A DNA stretch of 55,706 nt from Blastocladiella britannica (Eukaryota > Blastocladiomycota > Blastocladiomycetes > Blastocladiales > Blastocladiaceae): positions 1 through 55,706 of the forward strand of contig MU624565.1 in the NCBI GenBank assembly GCA_025349905.2, in the 5' to 3' direction. Each line of letters begins with the position of its first letter. Within the stretch, counting starts at the first letter, position 1. The position numbers were made by a program, and so were the translations under genes. Positions 23,039 through 35,400 of this stretch are shown here, in pieces. Below the pieces are notes generated by a model. The model was not told the DNA's origin and made no database searches. It saw nothing but the letters and a program-made list of their open reading frames with translations.

Positions 23039-25852
23039 TTACAGCCGCCGCACCAGCTGCTTGAGCTCGCGGCTCACCGCATGCACCGCGTCGACGGTCC
23101 GCGCCCGGCCCAGATCCTCCAGCACGTCCACCAGCGCCCAGATATCCGCATCGCTAGCGCTGCGGCTGCTGCTATCGTCATCATCGTTGCCGCGGCGGCG
23201 AGACGGCGGCAGCGCGTCTTTTTCGGGGAGCACCAGCGACAGGACCTTGGTGGCGATCGTGCGGCCGGTCGGGACCGGAGCCATTGCGGACTGCGTGGTT
23301 GAAGGCGGAGGTGGGGGCGTGGGAGTCACACCCAGCACGCACGCCGACCGGCGGCCACGACCCGTACCCGACGGCTCGGTCACCGTGACAATGTCCACGT
23401 CGTGGCCCTCGAGCCACGCGGCCGCCGCCGCCGCCGCCGCCGGACCATTGTCCTCGGTCAATGTCGATCCGGCGGAAACCACGTCCAGCAACACCCGCGT
23501 CAAGTCGTACGCGAGCGTGGCCGCGGTCGCCAGCGACATCCCAAGCTGTTTCCCGTGGGCGGCGCGGGCCGACGCGTCGCGCAGCATGTGCCGCTCGCCG
23601 CGCGTGTAGGCCGGGACCATCCGAATGAGCCCGCCGCCGCGCGCCGCGTACTGCGACTGAATCACTACCGCCGGTACCGCATCTGTTGTTGTCGTAACGG
23701 CCGGGGGCGGAGGAGGTGGGGCGGGAACAAGTCGGCGTGCGCTGTGGTGCGACGACGACGACGACGACCCCGAGGTCGAAGTCGACGATGACGACGATGG
23801 CACCGCTGCCGCTGCCGTTATCAGGGCCGCGGGCCGGCTCCCGCCGCTGCTGCGACCACCGCTCTTGCCACTGCGCCCACTCCGACGACTACTGCCGCCG
23901 TGCCCACCACCGCTGCCACGCACAGTCCCCGCCGAGGTAGCGGTCGAGTGCGTCGACATCGCATCCTCCACACCCGCACCCGCACCCGCGGCCGCCGCCG
24001 CCGCCACCGCGGCATTCGCGTTCGCAATTACGTTAGTCGCCACGTCTGTCCACCGTTTCACCCCCTGGGCCAAATGGGGCGAGGTATAATGCAGCGCAAA
24101 ACACCGTGCGCCCGTGTGCCGCGACGTCACCTGGCAGACATCGAACCGCCCAGGAGAGTCGTACAATGTCGGGTCGTCGTCGGGCGAGTCGTCAAAGCAC
24201 GGCAGGTACGCGTCCAGAAAGGCCGGCTGCTCGGACCGCTCGATCGACGCAAATAACTTGCGGTACCGGTGGGACCAGAACTCGTGGTGCTTGTTGGCCG
24301 CGGCCGATTCGGCTGTTTCGGGGAGGGTGCGCTTGGATGGGGGGCGTTGTGCGGAGGGGACAACGAGGAAGCCGTCGTCGTGGAGGGACGTGGTCGAGGA
24401 CGACAGGTCCTGGCGGTGTTGGTGCTCTGACCGGCGTTGCTGTTGCTGCGGCGACGTGGCCACCGCCGTCGACTCTGACTGCAGTGTGGCGTCCTCGTCG
24501 GCGGACGATGATGACGGCAATGGTTTGGCGAGTCCGTTTGGCCCCTTAAACGCCGACTGTTGGTCTTCAGAGTCGCTCCGCTGGGCATCTACACGCTCGG
24601 CGACCGCCGTCCGCCGCCCTTCACGAAGCGACAAAATCAGCTGGTAGACCGGCGCCGACTGGTAACTCTCGCGCGCCTGGGTCAGCGACACGGGCAGCAC
24701 CAGCGGTGCCGGGTCGAAATATGGTACTACCCGCATTGCGGGCATGGGCTGGTGTTGGTGGTGGTTAACGTGGTGGTTGTGGTGGAAGGAAACGGGTTCT
24801 TGTAGTTCGGCGGGACCGTCCAGGAGCAGGTCCATGCTGTCCTTGGGCTTCAGGGACCGACGGTGCTGGGTGGTGACGATCATTTCGGCGGCAACGACGG
24901 ATTCGGATTGTACTTTTTCTTGCTCCTCGATAACCACTGCTGGAGTGGTAGTGGCGGTGGGCACATCGGCGGCCAATACCTTGTCGTCGTCTTCGGAGGT
25001 GCAATAGCCATTGGTGGTGGTGGTGATTGTAGTGCTGTTGACGACGGCGACGAATTCGACTTGTTGCTCCACCACATCCTTGACCACGAGGTCCAGTGGC
25101 GACTGCTGCTGCGTGCCCTTGTTCAAATCGAGCCACTCGACAAGTAACGTGGAGCCCATGACCACGACCACAATGGCCGAGACGATCGCGTACAGAGCTG
25201 AGGTGGTGACGTGCATCTTGTTCTCCGCTGACGCCGGTGGTGCTGGTGGTGCTGATGCGGCCGTGGAATCGGTGTCGGCCGGGTTTCCGGTCGGGTTGGG
25301 GCTGTGGTTGCAGCTGGGTTCGTCTGATCCGTGCACGACATCAACGTCTGCCGGTGGTAGTGGTTGGTGCTCCTCATTTTCAGGATGCTGCTGTGGTTGT
25401 TGTTGTTCGGCGTGTTCGTCGCCGTGTGATGGGGGTGGGGGTTGCGGGATCGGGTGAACTTCTTCCTCTTCTTCTTGAGATGGGACCGACAACTCAAGAT
25501 CGGTGGTCAGAGGTACAGTCGGGAGGAGGTCAGAGGGTGGGTTATTGGCCAGTTCTTGCTCAACAGCGGCAAGGGCATCGGCGCCAAGGGCCGATTCTTG
25601 AGCGGATGCGATGAGAGGAGGAGGAGGAAGTGGGGACTTGGAAAGAACGAGGGCAGGGTATATACAGGAAAAGATCCGCGCATCGCAGGCACAAATCGGA
25701 GGAAGAAGATGGCGATCCACGGAAGGAGCAACAGGAGAAGAAGGTTCGCGCTCAACCAGGCGGCGGCGGACAAGGTCAAGGCACGAGGAGGACCGCAGAT
25801 CACAAGCGCAAGAGGGGACTCTTTTTAGGTGTGGTGGTGGCGCGGTGGCCAT
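23039..25852 (-). CDS. Unknown 937-residue single-pass membrane protein
   Basis: One uninterrupted frame with the start chosen at ATG 25852; the upstream in-frame extension would run into the 3' end of the next gene. Residues ~1-215 are low-complexity (acidic and Pro/Gln stretches). A single membrane segment follows (TTSALYAIVSAIVVVVMGST, about residue 220). After a His-rich linker, a more ordered region begins with FWSHRYRKLFASIERSE and RFDVCQVTSRHTGARCFAL, then Ala/Ser-rich sequence and YDLTRVLLDVVSAGSTL. The RFDVCQV...ARCFAL stretch faintly recalls the first strands of a protein-kinase fold, but I see no HRD or DFG motif. No function is assigned. Confidence 0.6.
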   Translation of the reverse strand: MATAPPPHLKRVPSCACDLRSSSCLDLVRRRLVEREPSSPVAPSVDRHLLPPICACDARIFSCIYPALVLSKSPLPPPPLIASAQESALGADALAAVEQELANNPPSDLLPTVPLTTDLELSVPSQEEEEEVHPIPQPPPPSHGDEHAEQQQPQQHPENEEHQPLPPADVDVVHGSDEPSCNHSPNPTGNPADTDSTAASAPPAPPASAENKMHVTTSALYAIVSAIVVVVMGSTLLVEWLDLNKGTQQQSPLDLVVKDVVEQQVEFVAVVNSTTITTTTNGYCTSEDDDKVLAADVPTATTTPAVVIEEQEKVQSESVVAAEMIVTTQHRRSLKPKDSMDLLLDGPAELQEPVSFHHNHHVNHHQHQPMPAMRVVPYFDPAPLVLPVSLTQARESYQSAPVYQLILSLREGRRTAVAERVDAQRSDSEDQQSAFKGPNGLAKPLPSSSSADEDATLQSESTAVATSPQQQQRRSEHQHRQDLSSSTTSLHDDGFLVVPSAQRPPSKRTLPETAESAAANKHHEFWSHRYRKLFASIERSEQPAFLDAYLPCFDDSPDDDPTLYDSPGRFDVCQVTSRHTGARCFALHYTSPHLAQGVKRWTDVATNVIANANAAVAAAAAAGAGAGVEDAMSTHSTATSAGTVRGSGGGHGGSSRRSGRSGKSGGRSSGGSRPAALITAAAAVPSSSSSTSTSGSSSSSSHHSARRLVPAPPPPPPAVTTTTDAVPAVVIQSQYAARGGGLIRMVPAYTRGERHMLRDASARAAHGKQLGMSLATAATLAYDLTRVLLDVVSAGSTLTEDNGPAAAAAAAAWLEGHDVDIVTVTEPSGTGRGRRSACVLGVTPTPPPPPSTTQSAMAPVPTGRTIATKVLSLVLPEKDALPPSRRRGNDDDDSSSRSASDADIWALVDVLEDLGRARTVDAVHAVSRELKQLVRRL

Positions 25853-25947
25853 GATCGCGGAAGCTGGCGAGATATCCAGGGAGGTGGTGTTGTCGGCAAT
25901 GCGGCCCAGGAAGAGTCTGTTTATTTTATGGGTTGAACGAGCTCGGT

Positions 25948-26325
25948 TCAGCCATAACATGAATAAAAACGATTGAATAAATACCCAACCATCCCGCTCA
26001 AGACCACGGCAACCGCAAACGCAAACGCAATGGCCGACCATCGAGTGCCGGGCAGCACCGCCGCCGCATTCTCATCCAGATCCGCATCACCACCGCCATA
26101 ATAATCATCACCAGCACCACTAGATACGGTACAGACGCACACGCCCTCCTCCTGCGCTCGAAGCAGCGTGGCGCGCCGCGTGCACTGCGCAATCGGGCGG
26201 TCGTTGTCCTCGTCCTCCTCGACTTCTTGAAGGATTGGATCCGTTCCGTGGCGGTGGTGACTGCGCAACGACCGAAGGCGGCGGGCGGTCGGGTAGTGGC
26301 ATGCGGCACAGAGGTCGTGGTCCAT
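25948..26325 (-). CDS. Small probable tail-anchored protein
   Basis: A 125-residue frame from ATG 26325. The N-terminus has a CAACHY motif and further Cys/His residues. An acidic stretch (EVEEDEDNDRP) precedes a C-terminal hydrophobic segment (AIAFAFAVAVVLSGMVGYLF) six to eight residues from the end, so a tail-anchored membrane protein is likely. It lies 115 bp after the dynein stop codon and 95 bp before the next start in the same direction. Family unknown. Confidence 0.5.
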   Translation of the reverse strand: MDHDLCAACHYPTARRLRSLRSHHRHGTDPILQEVEEDEDNDRPIAQCTRRATLLRAQEEGVCVCTVSSGAGDDYYGGGDADLDENAAAVLPGTRWSAIAFAFAVAVVLSGMVGYLFNRFYSCYG

Positions 26326-26440
26326 TTTAACGTATTCTTGTTTTTTGATTGGTATGTGGGAGAGAGAAGAGTGGGTAATCTTTTCCCACTGAATATTTTC
26401 AACAGAAATAAATATACTTGCGAAAGGAAGATCCCCCACA

Positions 26441-29400
26441 TTACCAGTTCCCAGAACACACCAGCGCCACCCCGCGCTTGATCCAGTGCGCCTGCGCGTG
26501 CGCCGACGGCAGCTCGATCGGCAACACAAAGTTGGTCGAGTGGCCCGTCGTCGACAGCGTGCCCGCCCGCGTCAGCGTCTTGTACACGGGACAGTCGTAG
26601 ATCCCACTGGTGGGTTTGGTGCGCCCAACGGCTGGGAGAAGCCACAGTACCGACATGTCCGTGTACAGTTCTTTCGGGCGCGACTCGGCCAGGACTCCGG
26701 CCTCGGCATCCCACCGCGCTCCCTCGAGCAACAGGCCGCGAATGTAACACCCGTCCTCGGGCCGCTCCCTGATGGATTCCCAGGGATCCGTTACCACATG
26801 GAACCCAAAAGATAGCTTGTCGATCGGGATCTGGTACTTGCGGGCATAGTTTTGCATGGTCCTATTTGTTAATTTTTTTTTGTTGTTGAGTAAATGAATA
26901 CAATATACATCAATATACAACGTACCCAGTCAAAAACGCCTGCGGGAAGTACAAGCCCGAGATCCAAAACACCGACGGAACCCCACGGTCGATCCACGTC
27001 TGCAAGAAATCGATCCGCGCCACCAAGTCCGTCACCCACGACCCCAACGGTTTCAGCGACGGGTACGCCCGCGCCGACCAGTTTCCCGGGACCTGGTTCA
27101 CCGACATGTTGTTGGCCATGGCGTCCAGCTGCTCCGACATCACCACCACGCCCTTACAGGCCTTGATCAGGTCGGCCAGTGACGTGTGCACCAGTTGCAG
27201 GACGCGGTTGTACCGCACCACTTCTTGGACCAAGACCGTCGACATGCTCTCTCGGTAGTCGGTCGGGTACTTTTTCATGATCGCCTCCGAGTCCAGCGGC
27301 TTGGAGACCCGGGTCGCGATCGACTCACAGAGCACCACCAGTTGCTCTTCACGAGACGCCCCACCTTTGCCGCCAGTGGACCGCGGCATCAGCGTCGTCA
27401 ACGTCTCGAATAACGTGAACGTCTGCTTCTGCGCAAACGTGATGTTGGCGTTGCTGTGCATGCAAAAAATATCGGTCGGCTCGTTGAGCGGTAACGACCG
27501 CATGTAGTTGCGGTACGCGTTCATGTTGCCCGACGGGATCTGCTGGTACACGTCGGTGGTCGGCGAGAACTTGTACCCGTCCAGGATCGCCGGCGGGCAG
27601 TAGTAGTCGGCCAAGATGTTCATGATCAGCCGCCGGTCCCAGTCGTCGGTCACTCGCCCACCATAGTTGACCGACCACGTCGTGTAGTTGAGCACCTTGA
27701 ATGGAATCTCCTTGTACTCGTTCAGGAACATTTGCAGCTGCCGCACACAAATGCGCAAGTCGCCGTCCGTGTACTCGTACGGAATGTTCCACCCCAAGGG
27801 ACCAAACTTGCGCCGCTCTTGCACGATCGCGTGGAACAGCGACAAAGAGAACAGTAACTTTTTCCACTCTTGCGGTTTGGTGCAGTCGTCCAAAAACTCG
27901 TCGCTGAACGACGCGTACGTGCGCAGCAAGTTGGCCTTGATTCCGTTGGGCGGCTCGATCGTCATTTTCACCCCGTTCTGTAGGATCGAGACGGGGAACT
28001 TTTGCGACGGCATGCTCGTCAGCCACATCCGGAAGTCGCGGTGCACCTTGTCAGGGGTGATCGAGTCCACCAGCTTGTCCAGGCTCGGCATCCACGACGG
28101 CGCCAAGTGACAGTTTTGAAGCAGCACCCACAGGCCCTTTTCCATGCCCTCGCGCATCAGCGCCTCGGCCCTTGGCCCTTGACCTTGACCAAGCGACACT
28201 GACTGCAGCTTCTTGCTAAACTTCATCTCCTCGGCAAATTTGTACAGGTTATTGGCCGGGTCCGCTCCCGACGACAGCACAAAGATTAGCGGCGTCCACG
28301 GATTCGACTCCTTGTAAATGGCGCTGAAATCGGATGTCTGCGGCTCAATGAACCGGTCACCCAATGTCCGGCCTACGTACTGCTGCAGCGCCGCGACCAT
28401 CTTGTCGGCACACAGACACCGGTACAGCAACAGACGCTTGAACTCGTCCAGCCGCGCCTCCCATTTCGCTGGGAACGACTCCAAGTGCGGGTTCGGACTG
28501 TCAAAGAGCACTTGGAACTCTTGTGGCGACAGACAAAATTCTTCGGCCAGACCGTGGTAGCTGTCGAGCCGCGACAGCGTCTGAATATCGGTCCAGGCCA
28601 TTTCGGTGAGCCAGGACTTGGCCGGGTTCGGTAAGGGCCGGTCGTGCGCGTTGGCGTCGGTGGGCGCACTGCCCGTCAGCAAGAACTTGAAGTCGTCAAT
28701 GTTGACCTTGTTTTCGTTGAGCATGATCCGGACCGCCAGCAAGAACGAAAACAGAAGCTTGTGCCGCTCAAACAAACTGCGGCACACGTTCGTGTACAGC
28801 GCAAACGTGAAGTACTCGGTGATGTTGACCAGCCGCACGTCCAGATCGGTGGACTTTTCGGACATTTTCAACGACGATGAGAAAATGTTCATGAACCAGC
28901 CCAGCGAGTACTGGTACATAGGATCGATGCGCGACATTTCGGTGATGCAAAAGAATAAGATCCGCGTGCGGACCGCGACGGGAACATAGCAGCTGCGAGT
29001 GGCGTCAATGTCGCGCTCGGTCACCTCGGCCTGTGCGACTTTGGCGGTAATGTCGGCCGACGTTTGTTTCGAGGCCGCCAGCGTGTCAATCAGACGCTCG
29101 TCGTCCACGGGACTGCCTTGCACCGACGACAGCAGGTACAGGATCTTGTCCTCGATTTCCTGCAGCTCCTTCTTCATTTGCGCGTTCGAAAGCATCAGCT
29201 GGTTCTTGGCCTCCTCGAGATCGGGCCGCTCGTTGGCCACTACAATCGCTAACAGCTGGTCCTCGAGCCCCGACGCCGCAAGCGTGAAGTTGAGCAGCGT
29301 GACGATCGCGCAAATCTCGGGCGAGTAGTGCGGGTTGGGAAGCTTGGTGGTAATGTACAGCCGGAAATCCGGGTGGTACGGCAACACGTTCTCGCCGAGC

Positions 29401-32400
29401 TTGATGACCACGTTGCCGTTCTGCTTGAACGTCTGCCGAAGCAACACGGGCTCGAGCGCCGCATCCAGCTTCTCTTCAATGTTCTCGAGCATACACGGTT
29501 TACCGAACCGAATGCTGTTTTCGAGCGTCCGCAAGTAATCGCGGTCGCTCAGCTTGATGATATCGAGGCCATTCTCCTTTTCCATGTTGCGCACCCACTT
29601 GTTGGCTTGGCCCTGCGGGTCGATAAACAACGGCCACCGCCGCGAGTTGAAGGTGATGAGTGCATTCTCGCGCGACAGCGTGTCTTTGGGTAAGCCCGCC
29701 AATTCCCATGCACGCACCACGGAAGGGTCGCCGAGCACTTCCATCAGCGACGTGGTCTGCGAGTGCGGGATCCCCAGTTTGCCCAGACACAGGCCCCACT
29801 CTTTCAGCAGCAGCTGGCGGAACTCGGTGGTGAATGGGCCCAGGTACGCGATGGTTCCCGCCGACAAGAGCACGTCGCCGACAATGTTTTGCAGCTGAAT
29901 GTCGAAATTCTCGACCGACGCCGACCATCGGATCCGCTCGCTGCCGAGGCCCGAAATGAGCTTGCCGGCACGGCTGAGCTTGACATTGCACTCGGCGACT
30001 TTGCGCCCAAGCTCCTCCTTCTTGGCCACCGACTCGAGGTATTTCTTTTCCATCTCGTTGATGTTCACCTCGGCCTCCTTGAGCTTTTGCCGAAGCTCGG
30101 CCACCGTCTTGAGCGTCACTTCGAGCGAGTCTTGCGCTTCCTTCAACCGCGCGCGTTTCGGCTCGATCGACCGCGATACCCAGTAATACTTTTCCATGGC
30201 CCGGGCCCAGGCGCAGATCGACGTGGCGGCCTTGCTGACCTTGCTGATCACCTCGACCGCGAAATCGGGATTGTCAATGTACGGCTTGATCTTGGTGACC
30301 ACCGACTCGGGGATATTGTCTTTGTCAAAGGTCATGAGCGACTCAAGGAACTTGGCCGGCTCGGCCAACAACGACTTGCCCACGTCCCAGTAGTCATCGA
30401 CTTTTTTCCCCGGCTTGTCGCCATCCACTTTCTTGGGTTTCAGGCCCTTCATGATGCACACGGCCTCCATGACGAGTTTCACGCCCTCGGGTGGGCGCTG
30501 CATACTGCGGATCTCAATCACGTCGTTCTTGGATAACGAGTTGAGCGACTCGAGCGCTGCCGCCAGCGCCGGCAACGCCTCGTCCAGGTCGCGCTGCGCG
30601 TCGTCGGCAATAGACTTGGTCTCGTCGGCCTTGATGGACGCATCGGCCTCCTCGCGCGAGACAATGGTGCGGATCTCCTCGGCCTTGATCTTGTCGGCGG
30701 CAATCTTTTTCATCGCGTACTCGGTCTCTTGCGACGTTTGCAGCAGCATCGGTTGCATCGCTTCGAGCTCCTCTTGCAGCACCTGCACTTCCTTGGTGGC
30801 ATTGAGAAGCTTGTCGAGCCCCGTGGCAGTGCGCTTGCGCAGCGCTTGTACTTCGCCGCGCTTCTTTTCCAGCAGCTTCTTGTATAGCGCCAGCAACTCC
30901 AAGTACGACGTCGGGGTCACGTAGTTGTTGCGGCCGAGCTGTTGCCGGAACTCGATGCACTTGTCGCGCACCGACTCGTGCATCACCACACACAGCGTCA
31001 CAATGCCCTCCAAGATCACCTCGGTCCCGAGATCCGACACCTCGGCGATCGAGTTGGCGGCCACCGACCGCAACGCCTCTTCGGGCCACATGGTGAACCA
31101 GTCGATCGTACAGCAGTTGACGAGCGACGGGAACATGCGTAGCCGGTTCCGGAACGCGTCGCCGATCGGGGACATGCAAAACACCACGTGCAGGTTCTCG
31201 CGGATCCGGCTGATGTAGGTGCTGAACATGTTTTCCTTGGACACCACGACGCCCAAGTCCTGGGTGATGGGACGCATCACTTGGTAGATCTTGTCGAGAT
31301 CGTCGTTCGTGTACAGGTTGGGCACGTCGCCCGAGTTGAGCAGGTTGTTGATGTCCTCGACACAGCTCTCCTGAAACACTTGCGTGTCGCAGTACAGGAA
31401 GACCACAGGCCGAGCGTCCACGCCGGCACGCGTCAGAACCTTCTTCAAGTCCTCCTTCCACTCGTTCTGGCCATAGTTTTTCGAAATCTCGACTTGCACG
31501 CACTCGTACTCTTCCATGTGAGCAGCGAGACGCGCCAGACTTTGGCGACCACTGCCGCCGACACCCAGCAACAGCGCGTTCCCGCCCGGCTGGCGCAAGA
31601 TGCGGCAAATGCGCGACACGTGCTCGATGGCGTCCAGGAACATGACCAGCTTCATCGGCTTGCTCACTTGGTTGTTGTAGTCCTCGAGGTACTCTTCCGT
31701 GAGCTTGACGACCTTTTTCAAGTCGCGCACTTGCACGTATTGTTTCGGGTCGGCTCCCGGGACCAAGTAGTCGCCAAACAGCATCGGCTCCACCTTCACC
31801 ACCTCTTCCCACTGCAGGTTGAGATGCGCGTGCAGCGTCTTTTTCATCAGCGCTTTGAACCAGTTGCGGTCCTGGGTGTCGACGAGCCGGTCGGCAAACA
31901 CGCGCTGGCTCTCGTGCAGCCACAGCAAGACAAACTCGGACTCGGACTGGATGGTGCGCTGCTCGGCCATCAGCATCCCCTGGAAGACCTTCGACATGTC
32001 GCGCAAGTTGTACGTGTAGTGGGACTTGGATGGCGTTGGAAGCAGTTCTTGGCGGAGTGTGTTGTAAATGTGGATGCATCCACCAACAATCTTTTTGGAC
32101 AAGTCGGCCGTCCAGTCGGTGCGGGTGGCGGTGATGGTGCTCAGAATCGTCGTGAAGATGTGGCTGAGCGAGGTGTCGTCCATTTCCACAAAGCTGAGCA
32201 GGTTGAAGTGCCGGGTCAGTCGCTGCGTGATCGGGTTGCGGCCACCGCCCGGCGGACCCATGGCCGTCACAAAAACAATGTCGACAAGCTCCATGAACTT
32301 GCCTATCTGTTTGCGGTCGAACCAGCCGCCATAGTCCATCCATTGGCGAATCAGCTCGATCGGAGGTTGGGCGCCCGTCGACTCCATTTGCGGCATGTTG

Positions 32401-35400
32401 AGGTCGTCGATGAAGATGACGAGCTTGCGTCCCTATTTATATCAATTTTATTTCAGAAGAAGGCATGAGTACTGGGCCAATACAACCATAAAAAATATAT
32501 AATGCATACCAGTGGTGGACCGTAGACACCCTTGCGCCGCTTTTCCAGCTTGCTGTCCAACAGATCCTGCGTCTGGTTGGCCGACGTGCGGGCCGAAAAG
32601 TTGACAATGGTGGGCGAAAAGTGCTCGGCCATCCCGCGCATGATCTTTTCGGTGACAGCGACCGATTTCCCCGTCCCCGTTGGACCCGTGCATAGTACAG
32701 GACACTCGGCGTGCAACAGCAAGTCCAAGATATAGTCGTGGCGGATCGTGTCCATGGTGGGCACCATCATCCCCTGCCGCTCCACTACATTGCCGGCCTC
32801 CATCCACTTGACCCAGCGCGTTGACTCGGGCTCGAACCGGTAGTCGTGCACCAGCCCGTTCTGCGGGACGTGCTGTGGGGCCGCTTGTTGCAGCCAGGTG
32901 CTGAATTTCTCCCGGGCACCGCTGTCGGACGTGGCTCCTGCCGACCAGATCAGGGAGAAAAAGAAAATGCTCTCAATGTGAGCGCTGCCGGCATACGGAT
33001 TTTCGTCGGTCTTGAGGCGGCCCAGTAGCGCACCGAGAAGCTTGAGCGAGGATTGCAACAGATTGCCGTCGGTGGTGGCCACGGGTTCCCGGATGTTGCG
33101 CCGCGTAAACTCGATCGCCGAGTAACCGTACTTTTCGTACAGGCCAGCAATCGTGTCGTACAGCGCCGTGGGCATTTGTTTTTTCGATAGCCACGACTTG
33201 ACTAGCGGCACCAGGCCCAGCGCACCCGGTTCCATGTACACCATTCCGCACCGCGAGACGGTCGCTGGGGACGCATGCGCCAGATTGTCCACTTCAAACA
33301 CCAGCGTCTGGGTCGGAATGAGCTTAATGATTTCGCCCGACGTCAAGCACAGCTTCTTGTTATCGTCCAGCACCGTGTTCATGGTCTCGATCCACATGGC
33401 ATCGACGGGGCCGTCGAATATGTACCATTTGCGGTCGGGCGAGGTGTCGGCGGCGCCGTCGCGGATCATCGACGACAAGATGCCGTCGGTCCACTCGTGC
33501 GTCTGCTCGTCAAACTCGCCGTACAGCTGGCCCATGGTGATGGATTTCGGGTTGAGCGAGTCGACGCGCACTTTGCAGATCCCGGCATCGCTGAGGGCGT
33601 CACGGAGCATCCGGTAGCACGACGTCTTGCCGCCGCCCGTTGGGCCCACTAGCATCATCCCGTGCCGCACGTTGATGGTGTCGTACATTTGCAGGCACTT
33701 GCCCAAGAACGCTTCCTCAGGGACCAAGTGGTTGACCTCGCAGACCTTGGCAAGCGAGAGTTTGAGCACGTCGTGATCGCCCTTGGGCAGTGGAATGCCC
33801 GGGAACAAATCGGAAATGATGCCGTTGAACAGCGGCACGTCTTCGGCCAGGAACTTTGGCACATTCACGTCGCACAGCGCGCGCAGAAGCAGCACGTCCT
33901 CGGGCGAGTTCGGGTACTGCCGCTTGAGGTTTCCCGCGGCACTGATTACCGTCTTGACCGCGCGCATCCCGAAATCGTAGTGGTCCTGCGATGACAGTTG
34001 CTCGGACGACAGCCGGAACGTGGCCACCATCTTTTGCGCCAGCAGCTTGGCCTCGGAAAACCCAAAAGAAAAGAGCGAGATTTCGCCAATCATGCCGTAA
34101 TCGGGAATCATCATCGCCACGGGGCGGAACAGCGCCTTCAAGTTGTCGGGCAGCTCGGTTCGGCCGGCGTAGCCGGGGTTCATAGTGATGAAAATGGCGT
34201 TGGTCGGGTCTAGCTTCAGCTCGACGCCCTCAAACATGAACCGCGACATGCCTGCTGCCACGGCTTTTTGGATGGTGGTGATTTGTTGCGCAATCACCGA
34301 CAGCACCTCAATGTCGATGCGGTTGAACTCGTCAAAGCACGCCCAGGCGCCGGCGGACGACAGACCTTTAAAGAACTAAAAAAAAAAAAATTTACATTTA
34401 CAGTTGGCGGTGAGTCAATGACTAAGTACTTGTAAAAAAAAAAAAAATTAGGTACCTTTGCCATGGCCAAGTAATCCAGCTGGTCCGAGCAATTAAACAC
34501 GACGCACTGCTTGGCAAGCGCTTTCGCCAGATCTTTCGTCGTCTCGGTCTTGCCTGTGCCCGCGGGTCCCGCCGGTGCGCCGCCCATTCCCAAGTGCATG
34601 GCGGCCGTCAACGTCAAGTAACAGCGATCGGTGAGCGGAGTAATCACCAGCCGCCCGTTATTGCCCAGGTACTCGTACCCGTACTTGAAGTGGGCGTTCA
34701 CAATGCGAATGTGCAAGTCGTCGTCGGCCTCCCAGTAGTACCGCACCTGCGAGATCCAGTCGAAATCGTTCGGGTTGTCGATCTTGGACTCCATGAGCCC
34801 GCGGACGACGTCGCGTGCGTGCACGTCGATCACAATCAGCGCGCCCACCGCTAGCCGCGCAATCGGGTCCATGTCGCCACGCACCAGCGCCACCAAGCCG
34901 TCCAACGCCGACAGCTGGCTCTCGTACATGGCCGTGAGGTCGCCCGTCTCGATCGCTTTGGTCACTGCGGCGGTAAAGTACACTTGCGACCCGGCAAGCA
35001 CTAGCTGGCCCGGCCACTGCGTTACCCATTCCTCGCGCTTGGTCGACGGGTACGCGGCAATGGCGCGGCGGAGCACGTCGCGCAACGACGATTTCATCTC
35101 GGACTCGACTCGCAATAGCCACTCCTCGACGTTGCCTTTTGGGTAGAACGGGTCGGCAAAGGGGACACGCTCGCCGTCGGCCGAAAACATGCCGGTGATC
35201 TTTTGATCGGGCTGGAACTCGAGCGTGGTCATGTTCTCGAACGCCTTGCGTAAGTGCGGCTGCACGGCGGTCGGGTCGCGCGTCTGCGACATGATTTGAA
35301 GCAGCTCGTCGTCCGACAGGAAAAAGAACCGCGGAAACGCAATCCGCTTGGCTTCCAGGTACGCCGACAGGCCCTTGGCCACCATTTCCAGCAGCTTGTT

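Noticed and set aside
30514..32343. 609-codon minus-strand open frame in a second frame
   Set aside because: It overlaps the dynein motor exon in another frame; the dynein frame has intact AAA motifs, so this is a GC3-driven shadow.
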